Assembly: GCA_964541595.1 (NCBI GenBank)
Contig: CAZIRO010000091.1
Location: 1 to 11,236 of the forward strand
DNA: 11,236 bases
Source: CAZIRO01 sp964541595
GTDB taxonomy: Bacteria > Acidobacteriota > HRBIN11
Direction of reading: 5' to 3'
The number at the start of each line of letters is the position of its first letter. The first letter of the stretch is position 1. The notes under the pieces were generated by a model, which ran no database searches, was not told the DNA's origin, and saw nothing but the letters and a program-made list of their open reading frames with translations. The position numbers and the translations under genes were made by a program. Shown in pieces: positions 1-6,638 of the stretch.

Positions 1-3000
1 CACTGTCTTGCGGACGAGTTGATGGCGGCGGTACGTGCGGAGGCAGAGACTGAGGGGTATGGGAACCTGACGCTGCCGGTATGGTTTGAACACAACACGG
101 GCGCGATGGCCGAGAACGGTCAGGTGTGCATTCCGAAGGGGTGGCCGATACAGGAACTGGCGGGAACGCAGAATCCATCGGGGTTTCCGTCTCCGCTGTG
201 TACGGCAAATCTGGGGTGTGTGTACGGCACGCAAGGTCTGGAAGCGCTGCTCAAGGAGGACATCTGCACGTACGGGCTGACGGTCTCGCCGGCACTGGTC
301 GTGCCGGACGTACCGGATATGGGGGAATCTCAGGTAACGGGAACACTGAAAGTGTGGTCGTTCAACGACTTCACACTACCGGCCGGGGATGCGATCGTGC
401 TGCAGTGTACGGACCCGGATAACGAGGGGGTGGGATGTGTGGATCCGGGCAGTGTCACGTATCTGCCGCCAAACGGCGTGGATACGCGCACGATCGTGTA
501 TACGATACCGGAACCTTCCATGGATCCTCCGCTGGCAACCTATATGCCGCCCATCGATGTCGAGGGTGCATGGATGTCGGGGAGCACAACCGCGCAGACC
601 CGGAAGACGCGGGCGATGGCATGGGTACCGTTTCATTTTGCGTGTTCACCCATACCGACCGTGATCCGTCGGGGAGACTCCGGGCAGGTGACCTGTACGA
701 TCACCCCGCGTGCGGACTACCGGTCACCGGACGTCCGCGTGGGATGTACGGGGGACCCGGTGTACGGAATCACCTGTTCGGAATCGACCGTCGACGTTAC
801 GGGTGAGCAGGCGGTGAACGTTCCGGTCACGGTCCAGGTGGCGGCAACGGGTGCGAATCAGGATGGCGCGGTGGTGCCGGTGGCGTTCAGCGCGGAAGAT
901 CCCCAGGGTATCCGGCGTTCGACCATGGGAGAAGTGCGCATCGCGGTTTACCGACTGACGTGTCCGGCGGAGATCACGATCCGGCGACAGGAAGCGGCGA
1001 CGTACACGTGCACGGTCGAGCCGGTCAACGGGTACGCCTGGACGGTGAACCTGACGTGCACGGTGCCGGACGGTATCGGTTGCACGGTCACGCCGTCGAG
1101 TGTGCAGCTGGACGGAACGAATCCGGTGGATGTCCGTGTGGACATTGCCTATGACCCGGCGCAGATGCCCGACGGCGGGCAGGTACGGGTGACGCTGACG
1201 GCGGCGGACACGGTGGGGAATACGCGGGAGGCGCTGACGGATGTGTACATCGGGATGTTCGATCTGGATTGCACGCCGCCGTCGGGATATCCGGTATGGC
1301 CGCATCCGACGAACTGCGGGGCGGCGGAGGTGTGTCGATTGCACTCGCGGTACCGGTACGCCGGGACGGTGAGCGTGGGGTGCAGCGTGACGGGACCGGC
1401 GAATTGCACGATACCGCAGCCGAATCCGACGCTTGTGGCGGACGGGACGCTGTTGCCGGTGGCAACAGTGCAGACGACGGGTAACGTCGGGGATACCGCG
1501 TGGACGGATGTGACGGTGCAGGACGATCTGAACAATCAGCGAACGGGGACAGCGACGGTGCAGCGGTATGCGGCGCAGCAACTGAACGTGCAGTGCGTTC
1601 CGGGTCAACTGTCGATACCGCAACAGGTGGCAGATGCGGGACTGTGTTTCTGGCAGGGGCAGAATGCGCTGGAGGGAAATCTATCGGGTGCGGCGTGTCG
1701 GAACGTGCCTGCGGGGATGAACTGTGCGGTGGATCCGACCGATGGCACGGTGGACACGACAGAAACGACGGCAACGCATCTGCATATGAACGCGGGTACA
1801 GCGAGTGTGGGCACGTACAGTATCGCGGTGACGGGACAGGGGAATGCAGCGGTCTGGTGGCTGTCGGGGTGCACACCGGTGCAGGGCAGCACGGCCGTGG
1901 ATGTCACGGTGCAGGACCCGGGTGTACCGCATATCACGGTATCGTGCGCACCGGAAACACTGTCGACGCAGCCGGGACATACGGCGGCGACGCTGTGTAC
2001 GGTCACGCCGCAGAACGGCTATACGGGGGCGGTGACGCCGTCCTGTTTTAATCTGCCCGATGGTGCAAAATGCCGGTTTGGGGTCAGTACGCCGGTGATA
2101 TTGAACGGGGCGCCGGTTCAGATTCCGGTATATGTGGACACGACGGACTGGCTGCTGGCGGGGACGTACCGGTTTTTACTGGTGGTGCTGGACGAGCGGA
2201 ATCAGGAACTGCGACGTGCGGCGCTGGTGCTGGACGTTGCGCCGGTGGTCGCCGGAGCGACGACGGCAATGCGGACAGAGACCGTTCGCAAGCGGTTGTC
2301 GACCAACCGGGCGCCGGAATGTGCGGGAGCAACGGCCATGCCGGACGTGATTGCGTCCGCCGATGGGGCAATGGTTCCGGTGACGATCGCCGGGGTCACC
2401 GACCCGGACGGTGACCCGATATGGGTGGAGGTGCTGGACATTCGTCAGGACGAGCCGGTGGGTACAGGTGGCGCACCGGACGGCAATACGGTGGGACCGA
2501 CGGTACGGGCAGAACGCGCAGATACGGGAAATGGGCGGGTGTATCGCATTGCGTTCGTGGCGCGAGACGGCCGTGGGGGTGTATGTCGGGGTGAAGTCCG
2601 TGTTTGCGTACCGAATGGTGCGGGCGGTGGCTGTACGGACGATGGGAGACGGTACGACGCCACGCTGGGCAGCGGGGTGTGGACGATCTGCGGGACGGTG
2701 GTGGGTAAACAGCCGTTTGCACGGTGGCTGGAGATTCGTGGCGTGCGGATGCACTGGGACGCGGCGACGGTGTGGACGGGTATGGACGCGACAACGGTGG
2801 ATATGGGCACGCGGGTGAAGGTTACGGCACAACCCGGTCCGGGAGGATGGCATCTGGCCACGGTGGAGGCAGCGGCAACGTGCATGGCGGACCATGGGAC
2901 AGGGTTGAGTACGGGGATGATGTGTGGTGTGGTCCGGTCCGTGGACCGTACAGCGCGGATGTTGCGTATTGGAGATGTGGCAATGTTCTGGACAGAGACG

Positions 3001-3132
3001 ACGCAGTGGACGGGCACGGACGGTTCCAGTGTCGCGCGGGGGGATGTGGTGACGGTCACCACGTTCTGGGACGGGGCCACGGCCCGCTGGGTACTGGAAA
3101 CAGTCACGGCCGGTGACGCGTGCGGACCATAA
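1..3132 (+). CDS. Large Cys-rich Ig-like repeat protein, 5'-truncated, with C-terminal DPDGDP and DUF5666-like modules
   Basis: The frame is open from base 1 to the TAA at 3130-3132, about 1043 codons, so the true start lies outside the window. The TTG/ATG at 19-24 is only the first start codon visible. Residue numbers count from the codon at 19. Residues about 205-741 hold five Ig-like modules, each opening with a hydrophobic-x-Cys-x-Pro strand and carrying four regularly spaced Cys; a divergent module lies at about 84-182. Residues 762-881 match a module known from bacterial surface proteins (NRAPEC, VPVTIAGVTDPDGDP, QDEPV, VRAER, GRVYRIAF, VCVP, DDG). Residues 886-951 and 965-1033 are two DUF5666-like small beta domains. 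Many Cys, no transmembrane segment and no catalytic motif suggest an extracytoplasmic structural or adhesive protein. The signal peptide would be in the missing part. Function is unknown; the export call is inference. Confidence 0.85.
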   Translation, partial: HCLADELMAAVRAEAETEGYGNLTLPVWFEHNTGAMAENGQVCIPKGWPIQELAGTQNPSGFPSPLCTANLGCVYGTQGLEALLKEDICTYGLTVSPALVVPDVPDMGESQVTGTLKVWSFNDFTLPAGDAIVLQCTDPDNEGVGCVDPGSVTYLPPNGVDTRTIVYTIPEPSMDPPLATYMPPIDVEGAWMSGSTTAQTRKTRAMAWVPFHFACSPIPTVIRRGDSGQVTCTITPRADYRSPDVRVGCTGDPVYGITCSESTVDVTGEQAVNVPVTVQVAATGANQDGAVVPVAFSAEDPQGIRRSTMGEVRIAVYRLTCPAEITIRRQEAATYTCTVEPVNGYAWTVNLTCTVPDGIGCTVTPSSVQLDGTNPVDVRVDIAYDPAQMPDGGQVRVTLTAADTVGNTREALTDVYIGMFDLDCTPPSGYPVWPHPTNCGAAEVCRLHSRYRYAGTVSVGCSVTGPANCTIPQPNPTLVADGTLLPVATVQTTGNVGDTAWTDVTVQDDLNNQRTGTATVQRYAAQQLNVQCVPGQLSIPQQVADAGLCFWQGQNALEGNLSGAACRNVPAGMNCAVDPTDGTVDTTETTATHLHMNAGTASVGTYSIAVTGQGNAAVWWLSGCTPVQGSTAVDVTVQDPGVPHITVSCAPETLSTQPGHTAATLCTVTPQNGYTGAVTPSCFNLPDGAKCRFGVSTPVILNGAPVQIPVYVDTTDWLLAGTYRFLLVVLDERNQELRRAALVLDVAPVVAGATTAMRTETVRKRLSTNRAPECAGATAMPDVIASADGAMVPVTIAGVTDPDGDPIWVEVLDIRQDEPVGTGGAPDGNTVGPTVRAERADTGNGRVYRIAFVARDGRGGVCRGEVRVCVPNGAGGGCTDDGRRYDATLGSGVWTICGTVVGKQPFARWLEIRGVRMHWDAATVWTGMDATTVDMGTRVKVTAQPGPGGWHLATVEAAATCMADHGTGLSTGMMCGVVRSVDRTARMLRIGDVAMFWTETTQWTGTDGSSVARGDVVTVTTFWDGATARWVLETVTAGDACGP
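631..2241 (+). repeat. Five tandem Ig-like protein modules with a four-Cys pattern
   Basis: Protein-level repeats inside the large plus-strand gene, read by eye at about residues 205-308, 309-411, 412-517, 518-634 and 635-741. Each begins near a Cys-x-Pro (CSP, CPA, CTP, CVP, CAP). Four of the five then show Cys at spacings of about 16-17, 16-17 and 8-10 residues: for example C315, C331, C347, C355 and C643, C660, C676, C685. The third module keeps the last two spacings but has an altered first one (C418, then C433 or C439). The second Cys usually sits in a CTV/CTI-x-P motif, followed in several copies by NGY. The DNA copies are strongly diverged, so this is an old duplication. Confidence 0.75.
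2674..3117 (+). repeat. Tandem pair of DUF5666-like modules
   Basis: Two successive protein modules of about 65-70 residues at the C-terminus of the large repeat protein. Copy 1 runs from ICGTVVGK through LEIRGVRMHWDAATVWTG to TRVKVTAQ and ATVEA. Copy 2 runs from MCGVVRSV through LRIGDVAMFWTETTQWTG to GDVVTVTT and LETVTA. The shared skeleton is CG-V-V, a L-x-I-x-G/D-V pair, a W-T-x-T/V-W-T-G turn, then a G-x-x-V-x-V strand. This matches the general form of DUF5666 (small beta-barrel). The family name comes from motif recall only and the function is not known. Confidence 0.55.
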
Positions 3133-3145
3133 GGAGGAGATGACG

Positions 3146-3222
3146 CAGGTATCGAGTGGCAGGTCCCGGGTGTCCGGGATCAGGTCTCGGGTCCCAGGTG
3201 TCATGTCCCAGGTGTCAGGTCC
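3146..3222. repeat. Degenerate 7-bp tandem repeat, 11 units
   Basis: Cutting this stretch every seven bases gives caggtat, cgagtgg, caggtcc, cgggtgt, ccgggat, caggtct, cgggtcc, caggtgt, catgtcc, caggtgt, caggtcc. The consensus is CRGGTNY. Three further diverged units lie at 3261-3281 (gaggtcc, cgggggt, cagggac). The array fills the gap between the convergent large repeat gene and the glycerate kinase gene. Because 7 is not a multiple of 3, a translated frame repeats every seven residues (RSRVSGI-like), which is a hallmark of non-coding heptamer arrays misread as protein. Confidence 0.8.
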
Positions 3223-3223
3223 T

Positions 3224-3247
3224 CTCTGTGGACTCCGTGTCTCCGTG
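3224..3247. repeat. Three spaced copies of CTCYGTG
   Basis: CTCTGTG at 3224, CTCCGTG at 3233 and CTCCGTG at 3241, spaced 9 and 8 bases, directly after the 7-bp array. I recall similar CTCTGTG/CTCCGTG strings as intergenic repeats in various bacterial genomes; that is memory, not a search. No function is apparent. Confidence 0.45.
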
Positions 3248-3262
3248 GTGGAATCAGAATGA

Positions 3263-3282
3263 GGTCCCGGGGGTCAGGGACC
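3263..3282. terminator. Weak hairpin between convergent genes, possible terminator
   Basis: GGTCCC at 3263-3268 pairs with GGGACC at 3277-3282 around an 8-base loop, between the two convergent stop codons and 12 bases past the glycerate kinase stop. There is no clear T-tract on either strand, and the stem is partly made of repeat units, so it may be incidental. If it works, it would more likely act as a 3' stabilising structure or a factor-assisted terminator. Confidence 0.25.
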
Positions 3283-3293
3283 GATGATTTCGT

Positions 3294-4640
3294 TCACGAT
3301 ACGCCTGCACCGACGATGAGCACGAGGAGGTCCATCACGTTTGTCCCCGTAGGGCCGGTCAGGAGCAACCCGCCCACACGTTGCAGGTAAGTATACGTAT
3401 CACTGCGCTCCAGATAGGGTTCCGGATGGATGCCCTGCTGTCTTCCACGGGCAACCGTTGCGCCATCAATGACCCCCCCGGCCGCGTCCGTGGGTCCGTC
3501 CGTACCGTCCGTCCCGCCGCTGAGAAAGACTACCGGATCGTCCGGTTGCAGTCCGGTTCCCACCCGGACCACGAGTTCCTGATTCCGGCCGCCCTGACCG
3601 GGGCCTCGCACCTGAACGGTGGTTTCGCCCCCCCAGAGGATACATGCGGGCGGGCGCACGGGTTGACCGTATGTCATCACCTGACGGGCGACGGCCACGA
3701 TCCACTGTGCGACGGCCTGCACGTCCCCCTCGAGGAAACTCGTGAGAATGACGGTGTGATACCCGCGCCGGCGGGCTTTCCGGGCGGCCGCGGTCAGTGC
3801 ATCCTGGTTGTCCCCGATACACACAAATGTGGCATGTCGAAAGATCGGATCACCCGGTTTAGGCGTCTCCGGGATTTCGTGGCACATCCCTTTTTCGAGC
3901 ACGTCACGGATGGCAGGCGGGATGCGGTCCCACAGCCCGTACCGTTCGAGCACAGCGCGTGCGTCCGCAAATCGGCTCGGATCCGGCACCGTCGGTCCCG
4001 ACCCGATCACGGACGGATCGTTGCCGACGACGTCACTGATCGCCAGCGTTGTCACCGGCGTGGGATGTGCCCAGCGTATGAGTTGTCCGCCTTTGACGCG
4101 GGAGAGGTGTTTGCGGACCGTATTGATTTCATGAATGGTCGCGCCGCACTCCAGCAACATGCGGGTGACCGTCTGCATGTCTTCCAGGGACACATGTTCC
4201 AGAGGCCATTCCATCAGGGCCGAAGCGCCCCCGCTGAGCAACACCAGAATGTGGTCCCCGGGATCGGCCCGACGGACAACGTCCACGATGGCCCGCGCGG
4301 CGGTCACGGACCGGGTGTCGGGAACCGGATGCGACGCCGTATGGACCGTCACCCGGTTTGTCGGCACGTCGTACCCGTCCTTGGTCACCACCACGCCACC
4401 GGCAATGCGGTCCCCAAGCACGGCTTCCACCGCACGTGCCATCCGCGCGGATGCCTTGCCGGCGCCGACGACCCAGACGGATCCGGATACGGTGATGTGT
4501 CGGTCATCGATCTGAAACCCATCTCTGCGGGGACGGATCGCCCGGCGAACGAGTGTTTCCGGATCGACCGAACGGACGCCTGCCTGGAATATAGCCTGCG
4601 CGTCTCGACGCCACCGTTCGAACAAAATCCGTCGGATCAT
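3294..4640 (-). CDS. Glycerate 2-kinase, DUF4147 + MOFRL family
   Basis: Phosphorylates D-glycerate to 2-phosphoglycerate with ATP in the cytoplasm, feeding lower glycolysis (class of EC 2.7.1.165). About 448 residues, normal for this family. The N-terminal DUF4147 part shows VVGAGKAS at about 58-65, LLSGGASAL at about 135-143, NTVRKHLSRVKGG at about 174-186 and SDVVGNDPSVIGSGPT at about 203-218. The C-terminal MOFRL part shows GGETTV, a GRNQE motif, SGGTDGTDGPTDAAGG and LLTGPTGTNVMD. All hallmark motifs are intact, so it is probably active. The ATG at 4638-4640 is preceded directly by a GTG at 4641-4643 that is equally possible; neither has a clear Shine-Dalgarno. It is the last gene of the minus-strand run, 42-45 bases after the DUF167 gene. 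The family is also annotated as hydroxypyruvate reductase TtuD; kinase is the better supported role. Confidence 0.93.
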   Translation of the reverse strand: MIRRILFERWRRDAQAIFQAGVRSVDPETLVRRAIRPRRDGFQIDDRHITVSGSVWVVGAGKASARMARAVEAVLGDRIAGGVVVTKDGYDVPTNRVTVHTASHPVPDTRSVTAARAIVDVVRRADPGDHILVLLSGGASALMEWPLEHVSLEDMQTVTRMLLECGATIHEINTVRKHLSRVKGGQLIRWAHPTPVTTLAISDVVGNDPSVIGSGPTVPDPSRFADARAVLERYGLWDRIPPAIRDVLEKGMCHEIPETPKPGDPIFRHATFVCIGDNQDALTAAARKARRRGYHTVILTSFLEGDVQAVAQWIVAVARQVMTYGQPVRPPACILWGGETTVQVRGPGQGGRNQELVVRVGTGLQPDDPVVFLSGGTDGTDGPTDAAGGVIDGATVARGRQQGIHPEPYLERSDTYTYLQRVGGLLLTGPTGTNVMDLLVLIVGAGVS

Positions 4641-4685
4641 CACCGATACGCCGTCGTTGAACGTGCAATCCGTATTCGTTTGAGT

Positions 4686-4982
4686 TTACCTCTGCCGGAG
4701 ACGTGTGGCCAGTCGGATTCGCGCGGCAGCCAGTCGATCGGCCACGATCTCGATGGCTTTCTTACGCGAACGGCGGGACGCAGACGCCACTCGCAGTTCG
4801 TTCGGGCGGAGTTCAAGCCATCGACAGAGAAAACGTTCGATCTCCCGATTCGCCCGATCCCTTTCCGGTGGGGCCGCGACTTCCATTTTCCACGTGTTCG
4901 GACCATGCGGTCCAATGATGCGCGTGCGTCGGGCGTTCGGACGAACGTGGACGTAAAACGCGAATCGAAACGCGCGTCGCAC
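4686..4982 (-). CDS. DUF167 / YggU family protein
   Basis: Small basic protein of unknown biochemical role; YggU-type proteins are single compact alpha/beta domains. The hallmarks are in order: strand and loop VHVRPNAR, then the EVAAPPERDRAN signature (family form APP-x-x-G-x-AN), EIERFLCRWL, and RVASASRRSRKKAIEI (family form v-x-i-x-x-G-x-x-S-R-x-K). The usual Gly in the GKAN position is Arg here and the signature Gly before SR is missing, so this is a divergent member. I prefer the GTG at 4980-4982 because it has a G-rich AGGGGGG five bases upstream and begins right before the first conserved strand. An ATG at 5009 in frame would add nine residues without a visible binding site. It lies between bshB1 and the glycerate kinase gene in the same direction. 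Confidence 0.8.
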   Translation of the reverse strand: MRRAFRFAFYVHVRPNARRTRIIGPHGPNTWKMEVAAPPERDRANREIERFLCRWLELRPNELRVASASRRSRKKAIEIVADRLAAARIRLATRLRQR

Positions 4983-5027
4983 CAGAACCCCCCTGCGGTG
5001 GATATGCATACGCGTGGTTGCACATGG

Positions 5028-5759
5028 TCAGGGCACGGGGCGAAACTGACGCCCGACGAACAGAGCCGCAATGTCCCGTACGGGCAACGGTCCCCTGATC
5101 ACAAAGGGTTCGCCGAACTGGGCGCGGATCATGCTGCCGTAGAATCGACCCCGGGCCTCAACCGATGCGATGAACTCCGGTCGACTGAGCGCTGTGGGCG
5201 GTTGATCGTCCCGGGCGTCCTCGACGAACTGGGAACGGTAGGCCAGAATGGCCTGCATCTTCTGTTCCCAGACATCCGAAATGTCCACGATGAGTGAAGG
5301 CGTGACGTACATGGGAACCTGGTGGTACAGGATCGAACGGGGTCGCCACCGGGGCAGATCGGACGGAATCCTGGCCAGGCCCGCCAGGTAACAGGCATCG
5401 ACCACCGCCTGACTCGTGGCCCGGTGGTCCGGATGCGGTGCGTCCCAATAATGCGTCATCACGATCTCCGGTCGGTATTTGCGGATGACCTGAACGATTT
5501 TCAACTGTGTGGCCCGATCGTTCTGCAGGTGACCGTCCGGGAGTTCGAGGTTTTCCCGCACGGCCAGCCCCATCACCCGGGTGGCAGCCGCGCATTCCCG
5601 GAGCCGGGTATCCATATCCCCGCGACTGCCGAATTCTCCGCGGGTCATGTCCACAACACCGACCTTATACCCCAGGCGACCGAGCAGGATCAATGTACCC
5701 CCGGCACCGAGTTCAATATCGTCCGGGTGGGCCGCGAACGCCAGGACGTCGAGTTTCAT
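5028..5759 (-). CDS. bshB1: Bacillithiol biosynthesis deacetylase BshB1 (LmbE/PIG-L family)
   Basis: Removes the acetyl group from GlcNAc-malate to give GlcN-malate, the second step of bacillithiol synthesis, in the cytoplasm with a zinc ion. 243 residues, the usual length. The zinc and catalytic motif AAHPDDIELG is at residues 9-18 (H11, D13, D14) and the second metal motif HPDH is at 109-112. BshB1-type strings follow: DMTRGEFGSRG, RENLELPDGHL, and later FYG near residue 217 with EPF. A double ATG (5762 and 5759) follows GGGAGAGG; the second gives the typical MKLDVLAF start. The frame stays open upstream to 5921 but that part overlaps the glycosyltransferase gene. The neighbouring glycosyltransferase is GT2, not the GT4-type BshA, and no BshC is here, so the other bacillithiol genes must lie elsewhere. 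Substrate by family only; other LmbE deacetylases are the alternative. Confidence 0.9.
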   Translation of the reverse strand: MKLDVLAFAAHPDDIELGAGGTLILLGRLGYKVGVVDMTRGEFGSRGDMDTRLRECAAATRVMGLAVRENLELPDGHLQNDRATQLKIVQVIRKYRPEIVMTHYWDAPHPDHRATSQAVVDACYLAGLARIPSDLPRWRPRSILYHQVPMYVTPSLIVDISDVWEQKMQAILAYRSQFVEDARDDQPPTALSRPEFIASVEARGRFYGSMIRAQFGEPFVIRGPLPVRDIAALFVGRQFRPVP

Positions 5760-5811
5760 CATGACCTCTCCCGGGTGGTATCCGGAAAATTGCAGATGGA
5801 TCCGCGATCTC

Positions 5812-6636
5812 TTACTCCGGATCATTGCCCGTCCTGGGCAGTGCGGATGAGGACGACGGTCCCTCCCATACGGGAGATTCTCTGCGCACTTCACGTAAAT
5901 GGGGACGGTCCTTGATGGCAAAATAGGCGAGCCAGAACAGAGCGGCCAGCCCGTCCCGCCAGGTGATCTTTTTACCTTCCGTATAACTGCGACCGTAATA
6001 CGCTACGGGAACCTCGTAAACACGGTATTTGCGTTTGGCGATCTTGACCGTAAACTCCGGTTCAAAACCGAATCGGTTGGACTCGAAACGGACTTCACGA
6101 AGGATCTCCGCGCGGAACACTTTGTAACAGGTTTCCATATCCGTGAGGTTCAGGTTCGTCAGCATGTTCGAAAACATGGTCAGCAATTTGTTCGCCACAG
6201 TATGCCAGAAATACAGCACCCGTCGGGGAAATCCGAGGAATCGCGATCCGTATACCACATCTGCGTGCTGGTGCAGGATCGGCTGCAGGAGTTTCGGGTA
6301 ATCGCCGGGGTCATACTCGAGATCCGCGTCCTGAATGATGACGATATCTCCGGTCACGTGTTCGAACCCCACCCGCAGTGCCGATCCCTTTCCCGTATTC
6401 CGGTCTTTCAGAATGATCCGGATCCCGGGCCGACCGATCCACTTCTGCAGGACCGCCCGCGTCCCGTCCGTCGAACCGTCGTCCACCACGATGATTTCTT
6501 TCTCCAGACCGAGAGTGTCGGCAGCAAGGACCCGTTCGATGACAGTCTCCACGGTGGTGCATTCATTGTATACCGGAATCACGATACTTACTTTTCGGAA
6601 AGTACGCGGGGGGAACGGACCTGCTGTCGGTGACAT
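5812..6636 (-). CDS. GT2 family glycosyltransferase, dolichol/polyprenyl-phosphate sugar transferase type
   Basis: Probably transfers a sugar from a nucleotide-sugar to polyprenyl phosphate at the inner face of the membrane, supplying glycan or lipid modification. 274 residues, a single GT-A domain. Visible motifs: SIVIPVYNE at 17-25, VVDDGSTDGT at 50-59, NTGKGSALRVG at 80-90, the metal-binding QDADLEYDP at 102-110 (D103, D105), VYGSRF at 128-133, TDMETCYKVFR at 165-175 and the RFGFEPE strand after it. The ETCYK and FGFEPE motifs place it with DPM1-like enzymes. There is no C-terminal transmembrane pair, so it acts as a soluble or peripheral protein. GGGAGG lies eight bases before the ATG, and only two bases separate it from the HD-GYP stop codon. 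Donor and acceptor cannot be read from sequence. Confidence 0.9.
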   Translation of the reverse strand: MSPTAGPFPPRTFRKVSIVIPVYNECTTVETVIERVLAADTLGLEKEIIVVDDGSTDGTRAVLQKWIGRPGIRIILKDRNTGKGSALRVGFEHVTGDIVIIQDADLEYDPGDYPKLLQPILHQHADVVYGSRFLGFPRRVLYFWHTVANKLLTMFSNMLTNLNLTDMETCYKVFRAEILREVRFESNRFGFEPEFTVKIAKRKYRVYEVPVAYYGRSYTEGKKITWRDGLAALFWLAYFAIKDRPHLREVRRESPVWEGPSSSSALPRTGNDPE

Positions 6637-6638
6637 GT

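Noticed and set aside
19..24. TTG-ATG as the true start of the large repeat gene
   Set aside because: The frame is open to base 1, there is no ribosome binding site before it and no signal peptide after it, so the gene is cut by the window edge.
724..1876. Overlapping minus-strand frames of 299 and 262 codons (and one at 2176-3204) opposite the large repeat gene
   Set aside because: Arg/His/Pro-rich low-complexity translations typical of antisense GC-rich coding DNA; no start signals or motifs.
3470..3530. GTCC/CCGTCC short repeats
   Set aside because: They encode the conserved MOFRL motif SGGTDGTDGPTDAAGG on the minus strand, so protein conservation explains them.
3381..5297. 638-codon plus-strand open frame
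   Set aside because: It lies opposite the glycerate kinase, DUF167 and bshB1 genes, which carry clear family motifs. The frame is a by-product of high GC content, and the protein has no recognisable motif.
5763..5921. N-terminal extension of bshB1 to the start at 5921
   Set aside because: It overlaps the glycosyltransferase gene by 110 bases and is unlike the family; the double ATG with GGGAGAGG gives the normal N-terminus.
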